Source: Amphibalanus amphitrite
Taxonomy: Eukaryota > Arthropoda > Thecostraca > Balanomorpha > Balanidae
Reading direction: 5' to 3'
Length of the DNA: 64,000 nucleotides
Assembly (NCBI RefSeq): GCF_019059575.1
Contig: NW_024881963.1
Span: 310,001 to 374,000 of the forward strand
Part shown: one piece after another, positions 46,401 to 56,145 of the stretch
Numbering within the stretch: position 1 is the first letter of the stretch
How the letters are laid out: the number at the start of each line of letters is the position of its first letter
Made by a program: the position numbers and the translations under genes
Notes under the pieces: model-generated
What the model saw: only the letters and a program-made list of their open reading frames with translations
Told to the model about the DNA's origin: nothing
Databases searched by the model: none

Positions 46401-47500
46401 AAGCAAGTGTCATATTCTCATCGCAATTTTGAAAATGGAACGGCGAGCAAAACATTGGAACCCAATACATGCATCATCCGTACATTTAAAGTTCTATGCA
46501 ATACAAAGGTATAATCCAAATGAATTATTTTAAAGGGAAGGCAATAACTTAACCAAGTATATACATTATTGAGATAAGATCAAAATGAGTTAATGTATTT
46601 GAAATGCGCACATTACTGAATTAATCAAATTGGGCCTCCCGATAATCGTAAATAATGTGAACGTTACGTTTGAGATGGGAATTTTCATTTTTCATTGCAT
46701 GCTAAGTTCAGGCGTATCCTTCACTTTCGCTCAACATAGGTACTCACAATTTACTCAACTTCAGATAGGCATTGTCCATTCAATATCAACATTCTCACAA
46801 CTCGCATTCCATTTTCATTCTTTCATTCAGCATGCACTCTCCATTCTAGAGATGCATCATTCATTCATTTAACATACTCGCATCAGCTCGAGATACTTTT
46901 TCCTTTTCCATTTACACTTAGCGACTAACATTCTGCACTCTCCCTTCTCACAAATATCACTCGTCATTCACACTTAAAGTTTTCATTGTTTCTCATTTTT
47001 ATTGCAGTCATAGCAAGCTTTTGCCTAACAATTTTGGCTGCTGGTCTGGCTCGATTGTTCCTAGAAGTTCGGATATTGAGCGGAGTAAATTTAATAAATT
47101 TAAAATAATGGCACATCAACCGTTCTTTCAAGATTCATTCGATTGTTGCGACTTACTATCAGCCGATCGATTTTTACAATTTATGATTTACAAAATCTCG
47201 TACTGAACACGCGCGCTGGATTTACTGTGGGCCGTCTCGCCAAATGCAGTTTAAGTCTTACGTTAGCGTCGTACCCCATACCAAGATCCTATTACTCAGG
47301 ATTAAATGAAAAACGTTTTTACGACTTACTGTTAGCCGTTTGTTTACACAGTTTAAGATTTACAAAACCACGTACTAACAAGCGCTTCGGAGTTATTACG
47401 GCAGGGCGTTTCATTAATGCAGTTTAAGTCTTACGTAATGGCGTGCCTGGCCAACCGGATGAAAAACGTTGTTCACTCGAACTTCACTTGAAAGAACGTT
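40500..47500. other. AT-rich non-coding interior of the LTR element
   Basis: I find no coding frame of note. It contains a CATA-rich microsatellite (40520-40565), tandem copies of TTGACCACGAATGACTGACG (44520-44605) followed by TGACTGACGTG-type repeats to 44720, and loosely repeated tracts at 45880-46390 and 47100-47420. Confidence 0.5.
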
Positions 47501-47519
47501 TCCCGGCCGATGAGCACCA
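47500..47519 (-). promoter_or_regulatory. Primer-binding-site-like sequence
   Basis: Four bases inside the 5' LTR the minus strand reads TGGTGCTCATCGGCCGGGAA. This resembles the complement of an arthropod tRNA-Gly(GCC) 3' end, apart from two extra bases. The position and starting TGG are typical of a primer site. Confidence 0.5.
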
Positions 47520-47523
47520 TTTA

Positions 47524-48626
47524 TGTAGGGGGGGCTCGGGCCGGTCCTTTTGGCCTTTCGCAGCCTCCCCTCTGATTGTATTACTACTACTCTACATGAT
47601 GTCCGTGTTAGGCTGAGACGTCTCCCAGCCTGTGCCCGACTGCCACTCGGGCCACGTACATCCCAATGTCTAATACTAACTATTTTACGTTAAGTTACAA
47701 TGCATCGTGGAACCAGTGAGAATCACTCCGCCATTTTGAGGCACACCGCGGTTGGTAGCGCGCCCTTATGGGTTTAGGAGTGAAGCTCCTGGCCATTGAT
47801 GACTTTACTAATGAACCGATAAAGTTAGACTCCGCTCAATCACCGTTCTCCTCCGACTCATCCCGTTACCAAAAGCATCTGGTCAATTTAACGCCCCTTT
47901 TATTGTTCATAATTTCGCAATGTGTTCATAACGGACTGCGCTGATTTAACGTTATCATTTTAGAAGCTATTTCCTACCGCGAACGCAGTGTCTACCCTAA
48001 CAATACCCTAACGCCACGCATGCTAACCTAACCCTCCACCCGCTTGCTCCTACCTATCTATGGGATGTGCCTTGAGCCCGCACAGCATCCCTGCGTAGTC
48101 GGAACCTACCTTCGAGCCAGCTTACCAGCAGCGTGGTTGTGGTCGGGTCCAGCGTTGCAGCCTGGTCGGCGTACAGGCACTGGCCCCGTTCTCACTCCCC
48201 GCTGCGATTATATACTCGCCCGAAGGTGGATAAGTCCTGTCACCCGGTCTGAGGCTAAAATCGATCGGGCGACAGTGACTTACGGTTCTGACTACGCTGA
48301 CCTCGACGTGTTCCTAAATGTCAAAAGGCGAGCGAAAATGAACATACCGCGATACACGAATTTCTAGCGTTACATCGTATATAAACTAAATGTCAAAAGG
48401 CGGGCGAAAATAAACGTACCGCGATACACCTTAATAAGCATACCGCGACACACCTTACATAAAGAACATACCGCGATACACGAATTTCTAGCGTTACATT
48501 TTATATAAACCAAAAGGCGGGCGAAAATAAACATACCGCGATACACCTTAATAAACATACCGCGACACACCTTACATAAAACATACCGCGATACACCTTA
48601 ATAAACATACCGCGACACACCTTACA
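47524..48626 (-). repeat. 5' LTR
   Basis: Right copy of the 1103-bp repeat, without length difference from the left one. Frames within it are duplicated exactly in the other LTR. Confidence 0.85.
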
Positions 48627-48630
48627 AATC

Positions 48631-50430
48631 CCGCATTAGTTTTGAGTGCAGCATGATGTATTAAGATGCCTCTTTTCGGCATTGGCTCCATTCTGAGGCA
48701 CAAAACCCAGCCGGTGCTAGAGCACGAACTGGGCACGTGCCCCCCCCCCCCCCCAAGAAGCCTGTGACGCCTCGCCTCGTGGGACTGACAAAACAAATGT
48801 TTGGGGTTGAAAAGTGTGTGTTTGTGAGGGGGCTGAGACCAGTGCCCAAGGATGTGATATTTCACAGTGACCAGAATGCACACACAGCAAGTTCTTATGC
48901 GCAGCGGGGTGTTCTAAACGCAAAGCCAGTTTTGAGTTACCACATAGTTGAGATGTTAAAGGTAGACTGTCACCTTTTTTTTACTTACCGGTTTTCGTAA
49001 GAGGTGCCCGCCCTCACCACAGATGTCCAGTCCATTTTCCGTTATCCTCACCCTGTAACGCGCAATCGCCTCCCAAAGTTCCATTTGATGCCATCTTTTT
49101 CGCCGGTGAAAATGCTCATCACTACGATAGCATGTATGACACTTTTCATTACATTTTGGCATCATAGAGATTCATTGTTATTTTTCTTGAATGTTGTGAC
49201 AAATTTCGTAATACCAATATTAATTTCAACAGCAAAGACGTACATTTAGCAAATTAATGTTGAAGGTTTCCTAGTATACTAGCATGAAGAAAGGCCGATC
49301 TCTTAGCATTGTGAAGGATTTCAGGGAAAGGAAAAACTTTGTCGATTTTAATTAAGAGCATTTTATACAAATTTTAAGGAAAAACTCGTCAACAGGGTTT
49401 TATTTATCTTTTCTTATTCACACATATTCAATTCAAAGGCGATAAATTGTTAATTAGCAAATTTGTGGTAGAAGACAATGCTTTTTTTACTTGAAGGGAA
49501 GTGGTAAAGGGAAGACCTGAGGTCCGATCTCTTCAACACTAGTGAAGGGAGCAGACCCTATGACAAAGGTAAGTGGTAAAGGATTTTTGGTTTGCTACCA
49601 TGTTCTGCATGTTTCCACCTCTGTTTCAAACACGACGCGATAAAATTGAAGACTTTTTCGGGGCACGTGTCAAATGTATTGCTAATTCATAGGCGATGCT
49701 GAAAGTGGTTTCATCCTCATTTCTGGCTCTCTCTATCGCCTGGATAAAAATAGGCCCCGCCCATCCCAATCAGCTGCTGCATGACGAGTTGATGACGACA
49801 ACCACTACTTACCAGCAACTAATCTAGGGATAGCGTACGTGACAGTAATGGTGCAGCGGTTGCAAAATATTACATTGTTATTCAAACGGTTTTTGCTTTT
49901 AGGGCCTTGTTAGATGAGGATGAGGTTAGATTAGATGAGGTGTTGATGAAGGCAGGTATTTTTTTTAAATATTTTTTTTGACAATTTTTTGCCCTTGTTT
50001 TACTTAAGCTGAACCCGGGACCACCTGAAGTCTAAACCTTATTTTATATAACATGTCAATGCTGATGCTGTCTTGAAATGTGAAATTTAGACAATGGTTA
50101 TAGGAATAATGAATAGCAATTTCACCAACAACATTTTAATCTCTAGGAAGTGCAATTAAAATTAAAATCACTGTCTGCCACACTGCTCCATCCTGGTCAT
50201 GCAACCAACGTTCATGGGTGGTGTTTCACGGCAGAGCACGCACTGCAGTGCTCAGCACTGCAGTGCGCTGCGTGTGTCAGAGCATTGGGTTTCCATGGCA
50301 GTGTCAACAAACTTCACTGTGACGCTAAGCTATGACAGCATCCCAGAACGCTAGCACGCTGCGGTACCAGCACCAGCAGCATGCTAGCAGTATTTGAACT
50401 CAAACCTCTGTTCTTGGTACGGTTTTTCAG
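48631..50430. other. Intergenic stretch
   Basis: No supported gene. Poly-C near 48738-48752 and a repeat-like segment at 48958-49200 are present. Confidence 0.3.
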
Positions 50431-51500
50431 AACCTCTCACTCTGTTCCAAACGCGATTGATCATAAACTAAGAGATCACATGCAACGTCATTTGAGTGAT
50501 GCTATGGTATGCCGTAGCTACCAGTGCACACAGTGTCTGGATGGTGAAACAGGGCCATTATTAATCACATTTGCTTTGCTTTGTTTCAGCAGAAACCTGT
50601 CTGCACATGGGAGGAGCTCAACAAAAGCCCATCAAGTTCATGCATGGCAGTGGATCTCAACAGGAGAAAACCAGAAAGAACATGGATGCTTGTAGATTGC
50701 AGTTGTACACTGCTGTTATCACCTGATGTGCGTGGCTGGCATTGCTCCTGGCAAGAACCACCTGCAAGTGATGAGAATGAGATGGTGCCTCAGTCGTTGA
50801 GTGTGCTGCAGTGTGAGAGGCGCCCTGATCTCTACTTTGTGATAGGTTTCCATTGGAGGTTCAACTGAGAAGTGAGAACTGACTGTGACCATGCTTGAGC
50901 ATGCCAGTGGAGCTTTACATGCTTAGGGCAGCTTTTGAACAGATGCTGACCATGGCATGTCCCATCCAGTTATCACGTGCACAGAATGGTGGGGGGAGGG
51001 CAACTCTGGGCTCTTGAGTCAGCCCTACTGCACAGGGGGTACAGATGGCCGCTTACGTTTGGTGTGTCCTGCACTGCATTATCAAGCCCAGTCTGCGCCA
51101 CAGGCAATGGGTCGGGCTGCACTATATTAAAGGCAGACTATCTTGCAAAGGAGGCTGGCATCCTCTCCCATAATGACACACCAATTGGCAATCATCGCTG
51201 CGATGATCACGAGGGTGTCCGCTTATCTAACATGGTGAGGTGGAGAGCCAGTTCAAGCTGGCCTGAGGGATGGTTTTACTTCATCTGAGGCCCCCTTTCC
51301 CCGCCTGCCAGGTCCGGTCAAACGACCGCTTCACAGTGAACGACTTGCAGTGGATGCCGTCCCACAGCGCAACGAGCTCGCCGACCAGAGGCGGCGGCCA
51401 AGAGGCGGCCGCGCTCCCCCAGTCGACGGTCCCGGTGGACGTCGGCGACGCCCACCGCGCGACCATCAGATCGGCTCGCGACAGCGCCGTCGCCGACTGA
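50431..51500 (+). CDS. Possible exons of an unrecognised gene
   Basis: Three segments look exon-like. 50431-50506 (acceptor tttttcag, donor gtatgc) reads TSHSVPNAIDHKLRDHMQRH then LSDAM. 50590-50691 (acceptor tgtttcag) reads QKPVCTWEELNKSP onward, with a weak donor gtagat; without that donor the frame runs on to a stop at 50868. 51312-51500 (acceptor ctgccag) reads VRSNDRFTVNDLQWMPSH and ends in TGA. The phases are compatible with joining. I do not recognise the family, and the middle donor is poor. The first segment has a CxxC-free, His-rich look. It may equally be a decayed element. Confidence 0.3.
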
Positions 51501-53679
51501 CCGCATGACTGGTATCTGTTCTTGATGTGGGACCGACTGCCACCGCCGGTCGCGGAAGGGCATCGCTCGTCGGCCATCGACGTCCGCCAGCTTCGCGTGG
51601 GTCACTGTTCGGGCTGCCACCAATACACCGAATCGGATGGAACCCTGTCGGCGAATGCCGGCGGTGCCCCGACATCGACTGCGCGGCGGCCAGTGCATCG
51701 CGTGCCGGGAGGAGGCTGGCACCCCCGATCGGTCATTGGTCACAAACCGTGTCCCAGCTCATGACTGCATCCAGCGCAGCTCTGTGAGATGTTCTGCAGC
51801 TGCTGCAGTCTGCCGCGTGTGTTAGTGAAAGAAGAATGAACATGAGAAAACCTCAAAACTTTATGCCTATTCGCAATTGACCAGTATTGGAATAAGTTTG
51901 GATTTTGAGAATTTGTGTCCCTGTGCTTGTGCCTGTGTGGAAAGGCATGCTTTACGGTGTACCATCTCAATGTCAAATCCCGGCTGCGCTGTGCGGATTT
52001 GTGCGGCTGCTGACAGGCCACCTGGGTGCCAACGTATGTGCGAATCCGCGAATACGTTGTGTTTCGTCAGTCAGTATCGTTCTGAAAATATTGACTGCAA
52101 TAGGCTATATAGCGTATGACGGTTCAGCCCAGCAGTAATAACTGACCATTGATTGGGCGAATTTTGTGTGGTGGTTCGCTAATACATAACCTAAAGAGTG
52201 TTTTGCCGGAATCGTTTAGTAGCAGAACTGACCGGAATATAAGTAGAATGCAATGGTTTGAATCGTTAATTTGTTGAAACGATTGTTCTCTGAGACCACT
52301 GTGTAACTTTTGACCTGAGAATCACCAATTATAACGACAATGGGGAAGCAGTAGGCTGTACTGTAGAGTGTAGGCAACACTATATAGTTGGCACACATAC
52401 GGAAGCACACGACTTACGCAGTGGACATCTGCATCATGCATGTTAAGGTTTACTGGGAAGAGTGAGAAATTAGTCAGAATATAACTGACTAAGGAAAATA
52501 GGCGATATTTCCTATTGAGCTGGGGCGGAGAGGGGGAGGGGACGTGTGGTCAGCTATGCCAATAATTCATTCTCTTTATGCAGCTGTGTAAAAGGGCGTC
52601 CGTTTTTGGGTGAGACCTTCCCCATCGGCCATTTCCAAGTTAAATCGTGGTGGAGAGTCTGGAGACCTCAGCCTCGGTAGTCGGTACCCTGCGCGCTGCG
52701 CCACCTTGCGAAACATAAAGCAGCAGTCCTGACATCTACAGGCGTGACTTTTCATGAAAGCGCGGATGTGTTCGCGCTTATGCGAAAAAAATGCTTCCGA
52801 GTATGGTTGATAATGAGATTAATTGTTGTCATTTATTTATTAATTCATTGGCAAAAGTACCCTAATAAATCGGTAAAATAGCTTGAACTGTATCGTATTT
52901 CCTTGGGAAAAAATGACGAACTCATCCTAAGACATCCAGATTATTGGATGCGTTCGTCAGTTGTAAGTAGTTCAAGTTTTTGGGAAAATTTGCTTGTGGA
53001 AAATCATAATATTTCAAAGATATGCCTATTTTTGAATAATTTATGCATTCATCTGCATTGAAAAATGATTGTAAAGCAAAAGTGCAAAAGATAATTGTCA
53101 ACTTATTTTCTCAAATCACAATTTACGAACGCACAAAACTCCAGCTTTTAATTTAGTGCGTGTGCGAATTGCGGTCAAGAAAAAATATTTAAACTGTCTA
53201 TATTCCTCCTAAAACAATGAAGGATGAATGAGGAAAACGCTGTTTTGAACAATTGTATATTTATTTTTTCTTAATTAAGCAAAAGTACAAAATTTTCAAC
53301 TTTTATTACATTTGCTCTCACAAAATCCATCACTTTTTAGCATGACGTCATGTCAGCCAAATTTACTAGCGCCATCTCTGGAGAGCATCTTTCGAAACCT
53401 CCAGACGATAGAGAGAGCCTCATTTCTACGGTCTCTGTGCGCTAATATTTAATGGTTTTCATCGTGGTAAGTTGATATACAACGGTGCCGGAATCTCTCA
53501 AGTAACAAGTAACGGGTGTGCACTTAGTTTTGGAAAAAGATCGATTATCTCTTTTTTGAACTTGAAGTTATAAATACAAATGCTGGCATAGTGAATACCT
53601 AATCATGCAATTGAGGATGAGCATGCCAAAATTCAAATTTATACAATTGACTTGGGGAAACTACCCATGCTGGAAACTG
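51501..53679. other. Gene-free stretch
   Basis: No supported feature. 51501-51790 is GC-rich with overlapping open frames on both strands; the rest is AT-rich. 52670-52715 has a weak tRNA A-box-like look on the minus strand, without a B-box. Confidence 0.3.
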
Positions 53680-54621
53680 CCAGTCTGCAAGGTATGGCAA
53701 TTTCGACAAGATCTGGTCGGTGCGGGCTTGTTCAGCTGTTGCGGCGTGGTGCGGATTTCGCTTGGTGTGCGGATTTAGTGGATCACAGTGCAGATTTGGC
53801 TTGACGATGGACTTGACGGACAAGACGATATTGATGAGGCAAATAGAAAAACATTGCTGGAGCTTTTATGTGTAATTCAGTGTCCCCTGGGTTTAAATGA
53901 GTGTGCAACTGCTGGTCATTTTTGGGTTCTGTGCGGATCTTTTACCCTCAGCCCACATTGGGGTGGATTTTCCGGTTTTGAAGGGTTGGTGCGGATTGTG
54001 AACTTGGGCTAGTGCCCTTCGTCGACATGCGAGCGATACTTTGCAGCATGGCTGCGCACGGCTGCAAAGTATGGCTTCAGCTTCAGCAATGTTTTTCAAT
54101 TTTCCTCATATATCTTGTCTGGTCTGTCATGTCCATCAACAAGCAAATCTGCAATGTGCTACACCAGTGTCCCAAAATTAGGGATATTTTGGCTTGGGTG
54201 TTCGAGGGTAAAATTCCTCACTACAAAGAGGACTGAAAGTGGAAAATTGCCAGTCAGAAAGATACAAAGAAGAATGAAAACATGATCACCATTTTCTATG
54301 TGAATGTTACAGGATGTGGGAGCTGCGATGATTTAATGGAATTTGAATGTAGGTACAAGCCAGCCAGCAAATGTACATGCGGATGATTTAGTTGTTAAAG
54401 TTGGGAGGGCAACTTGTCCTGGAAAATTAAAGGTGAGAGTGGACCGAGTGGACTATTCAATTTCACAAGGATTTCACTTTCCACCCAAATCTTGGGACAC
54501 TGGGCTACACTAGATCTGCACCCTACCAGCCAAATCCGCACCACGCCGCATCAGATCAGCACCAGCTGAACAAGCCTGCACCGACAAGCTTTTGTCAAAA
54601 TTGCAATGCTTTGCAGACTGG
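53680..54621. mobile_element. Foldback element, CCAGTCTGCAA family, 942 bp
   Basis: The left end CCAGTCTGCAAGGTATGGCA and the reversed right end CCAGTCTGCAAAGCATTGCA start inverted arms about 140 bp long (53680-53810, 54480-54621), sharing TTGTTCAGCTG and GGCGTGGTGCGGATTT. GGAAACT occurs just outside both ends, a possible target duplication. The centre shares the CAGTGTCCCAAAATTAGGG motif with the repeat at 18335. No coding capacity. Confidence 0.6.
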
Positions 54622-54911
54622 GAAACTACTAGGCGCAAATCCAAATATTGATCGACCAATAAACAGTTGAAGTGAGCAGGGCTATGACCAAACTAGGAAT
54701 AAATAATTTAAATATGAATGCTTATAATTATAAATAGTTATAAAAATTAGTATTTGTCAATCACCATTCAGCGACCGTTGACCTGACTCAGTCTGAAAAA
54801 CGTGGCAGCCACGTTTTTCAGACATGCTGAAAGCTGTCATGCTGCACCTCTTAATATTAATTGTATAACAACTTTAAATGACAAATACAGCTTTTCTTTT
54901 ACAGCAGCAAC
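54622..54911. other. Intergenic stretch with a short hairpin
   Basis: AAAACGTGGC and GCCACGTTTT (54797-54818) form a hairpin. A splice acceptor ends at 54904. Confidence 0.35.
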
Positions 54912-55000
54912 ATGGTAAACCGTTGTTGTGTCAAGACATGCAAGCAACACTTTGATTACAAGCCCCAACATAAGCAGGGTGCAAAATGGAAACTACACAG
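54912..55000 (+). CDS. THAP-like first coding exon
   Basis: An acceptor (cttttcttttacag) precedes ATG at 54912 and a good donor gtatgt follows at 55001. The exon reads MVNRCCVKTCKQHFDYKPQ, then ends GAKWKLHR. THAP domains, zinc-dependent DNA-binding modules of host factors and P-type transposases, usually start with a short Met-led stretch and a C-x(2-4)-C pair like this. The exon stops well short of the AVPTIF box and later Cys/His ligands, and I found no convincing next exon. It could be a remnant. Confidence 0.35.
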
Positions 55001-56145
55001 GTATGTGATCTCGCCACCGTCATTGCAGTATTTGAAATGCAGTATCATGAGGGTTATATTTTACCAGATAAACGCCTTTTGGGCGAAGACCGAACGAGCG
55101 AGAGAACTGTAGCTTTTCTTGACAAGGGGTCCTCTGACTTCGGGAATTTTTCAGCTATCGACACAAAATTGGCACACTGCTAGAACTAGACACACTCTAC
55201 TATGTTATGAAAATGAATGAACCGGGGTGCTTGGGACATTCACTTTGCACGTGCAATGAATTCATATCCTATACTGTAGGTAGATTTCCATATCAATTTC
55301 ACGTGCTTTCAATAATTCTTTAGACGTTTCAGTTCGTTACAGTCTCAAAAGGTCTCGGTTATCTTTCAGTCTACCCCCAAGACCTAACTTATTGTTTTTT
55401 CCCTGGCCCGGCATGCTCTCGGCACCATCCCTCCAATTCTGGCCCAAGGCAACGCACGAGCGCTGCCTGCATCTAGTATTGAAAAGACTTCGCTTCGCTT
55501 GCTCGCTCGTAACAACCTATGTAGGCTGTCGCCATTTATTGTGGCACAAATGTAAATGCACAGAGAAACCACCTGCTTTATTACAAAGAATTTGAGAAAT
55601 CAAGCGATTACACCCCAAATCGCTTCCTCCAGCCGGAGGCTGTACCCTCGAAGGTAAGCGCGCTCCGTGGCCGAGAGAATTCCAGCGGTAGTGTTAGACG
55701 CGAAAGCAGCTGGTGCGGACGGCCATATTTTGCTCGAACGCGTAATCGCGTGCCGGTGGGGTGGTTCTATTATTTGTCTGAGTGAGAGGCGGCTTACCCA
55801 TGGGGCGGTATATGGTGCAGAGCTGGGCGCCACTGACAAAGAGAAGGACGCTTATAATGTGACACAATGTGTTCTAATGTTATAATATCTTTTTTCGGCA
55901 TGGGCCAAGTGCATGTGACCTTGGGGTGGTGCGTCAGTCAATAGTATGGAGATGAGTGCCTGTGGGCTGTGACGTTATGACGTTGTGCGTTGTTTTGTAA
56001 TTGTGCCGTCTTTTGATGGGGCGAAGGCTTGCAAATCCGCCCCATTGGAACAAAAAGACATTATTGGCACGCCCCCCCCCCCCCCAGCAGGGCACGGGTA
56101 AACACTCTGGTAGTTCACCAACCTCTCTCTGCACTGTGATTTCAG
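55001..56145. other. Intergenic or intron sequence
   Basis: No supported gene. Poly-C lies at 56072-56085. If the gene at 56146 has upstream exons, part of this is its intron. Confidence 0.3.

Larger units (their letters stand above)
35787..48626 (-). mobile_element. Young LTR retroelement, non-autonomous (LARD-like), minus strand
   Basis: Two 1103-bp direct repeats (35787-36889, 47524-48626), each starting TG and ending CA, bracket a 10.6-kb interior. AATC stands on both outer sides (35783-35786, 48627-48630) as a 4-bp target duplication. The copies are offset by exactly 11737 bp throughout and look identical wherever I compared them, so the insertion is recent. A primer-site-like sequence follows the right LTR and a purine tract precedes the left one, both on the minus strand, which sets the orientation. 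I recognise no gag or pol. The interior is AT-rich non-coding DNA (about 40500-47520) and a repeat-rich GC part (36900-40300). It seems structurally whole as a non-coding element; the superfamily is unassigned. Confidence 0.8.

Noticed and set aside
48044-48570. Two frames exactly repeated at 36307-36833
   Set aside because: They are the same positions of the two LTRs and show no protein features; the repetition reflects the LTR copies.
52670-52715. tRNA-like sequence on the minus strand
   Set aside because: It has only a weak A-box-like stretch and no B-box or cloverleaf.
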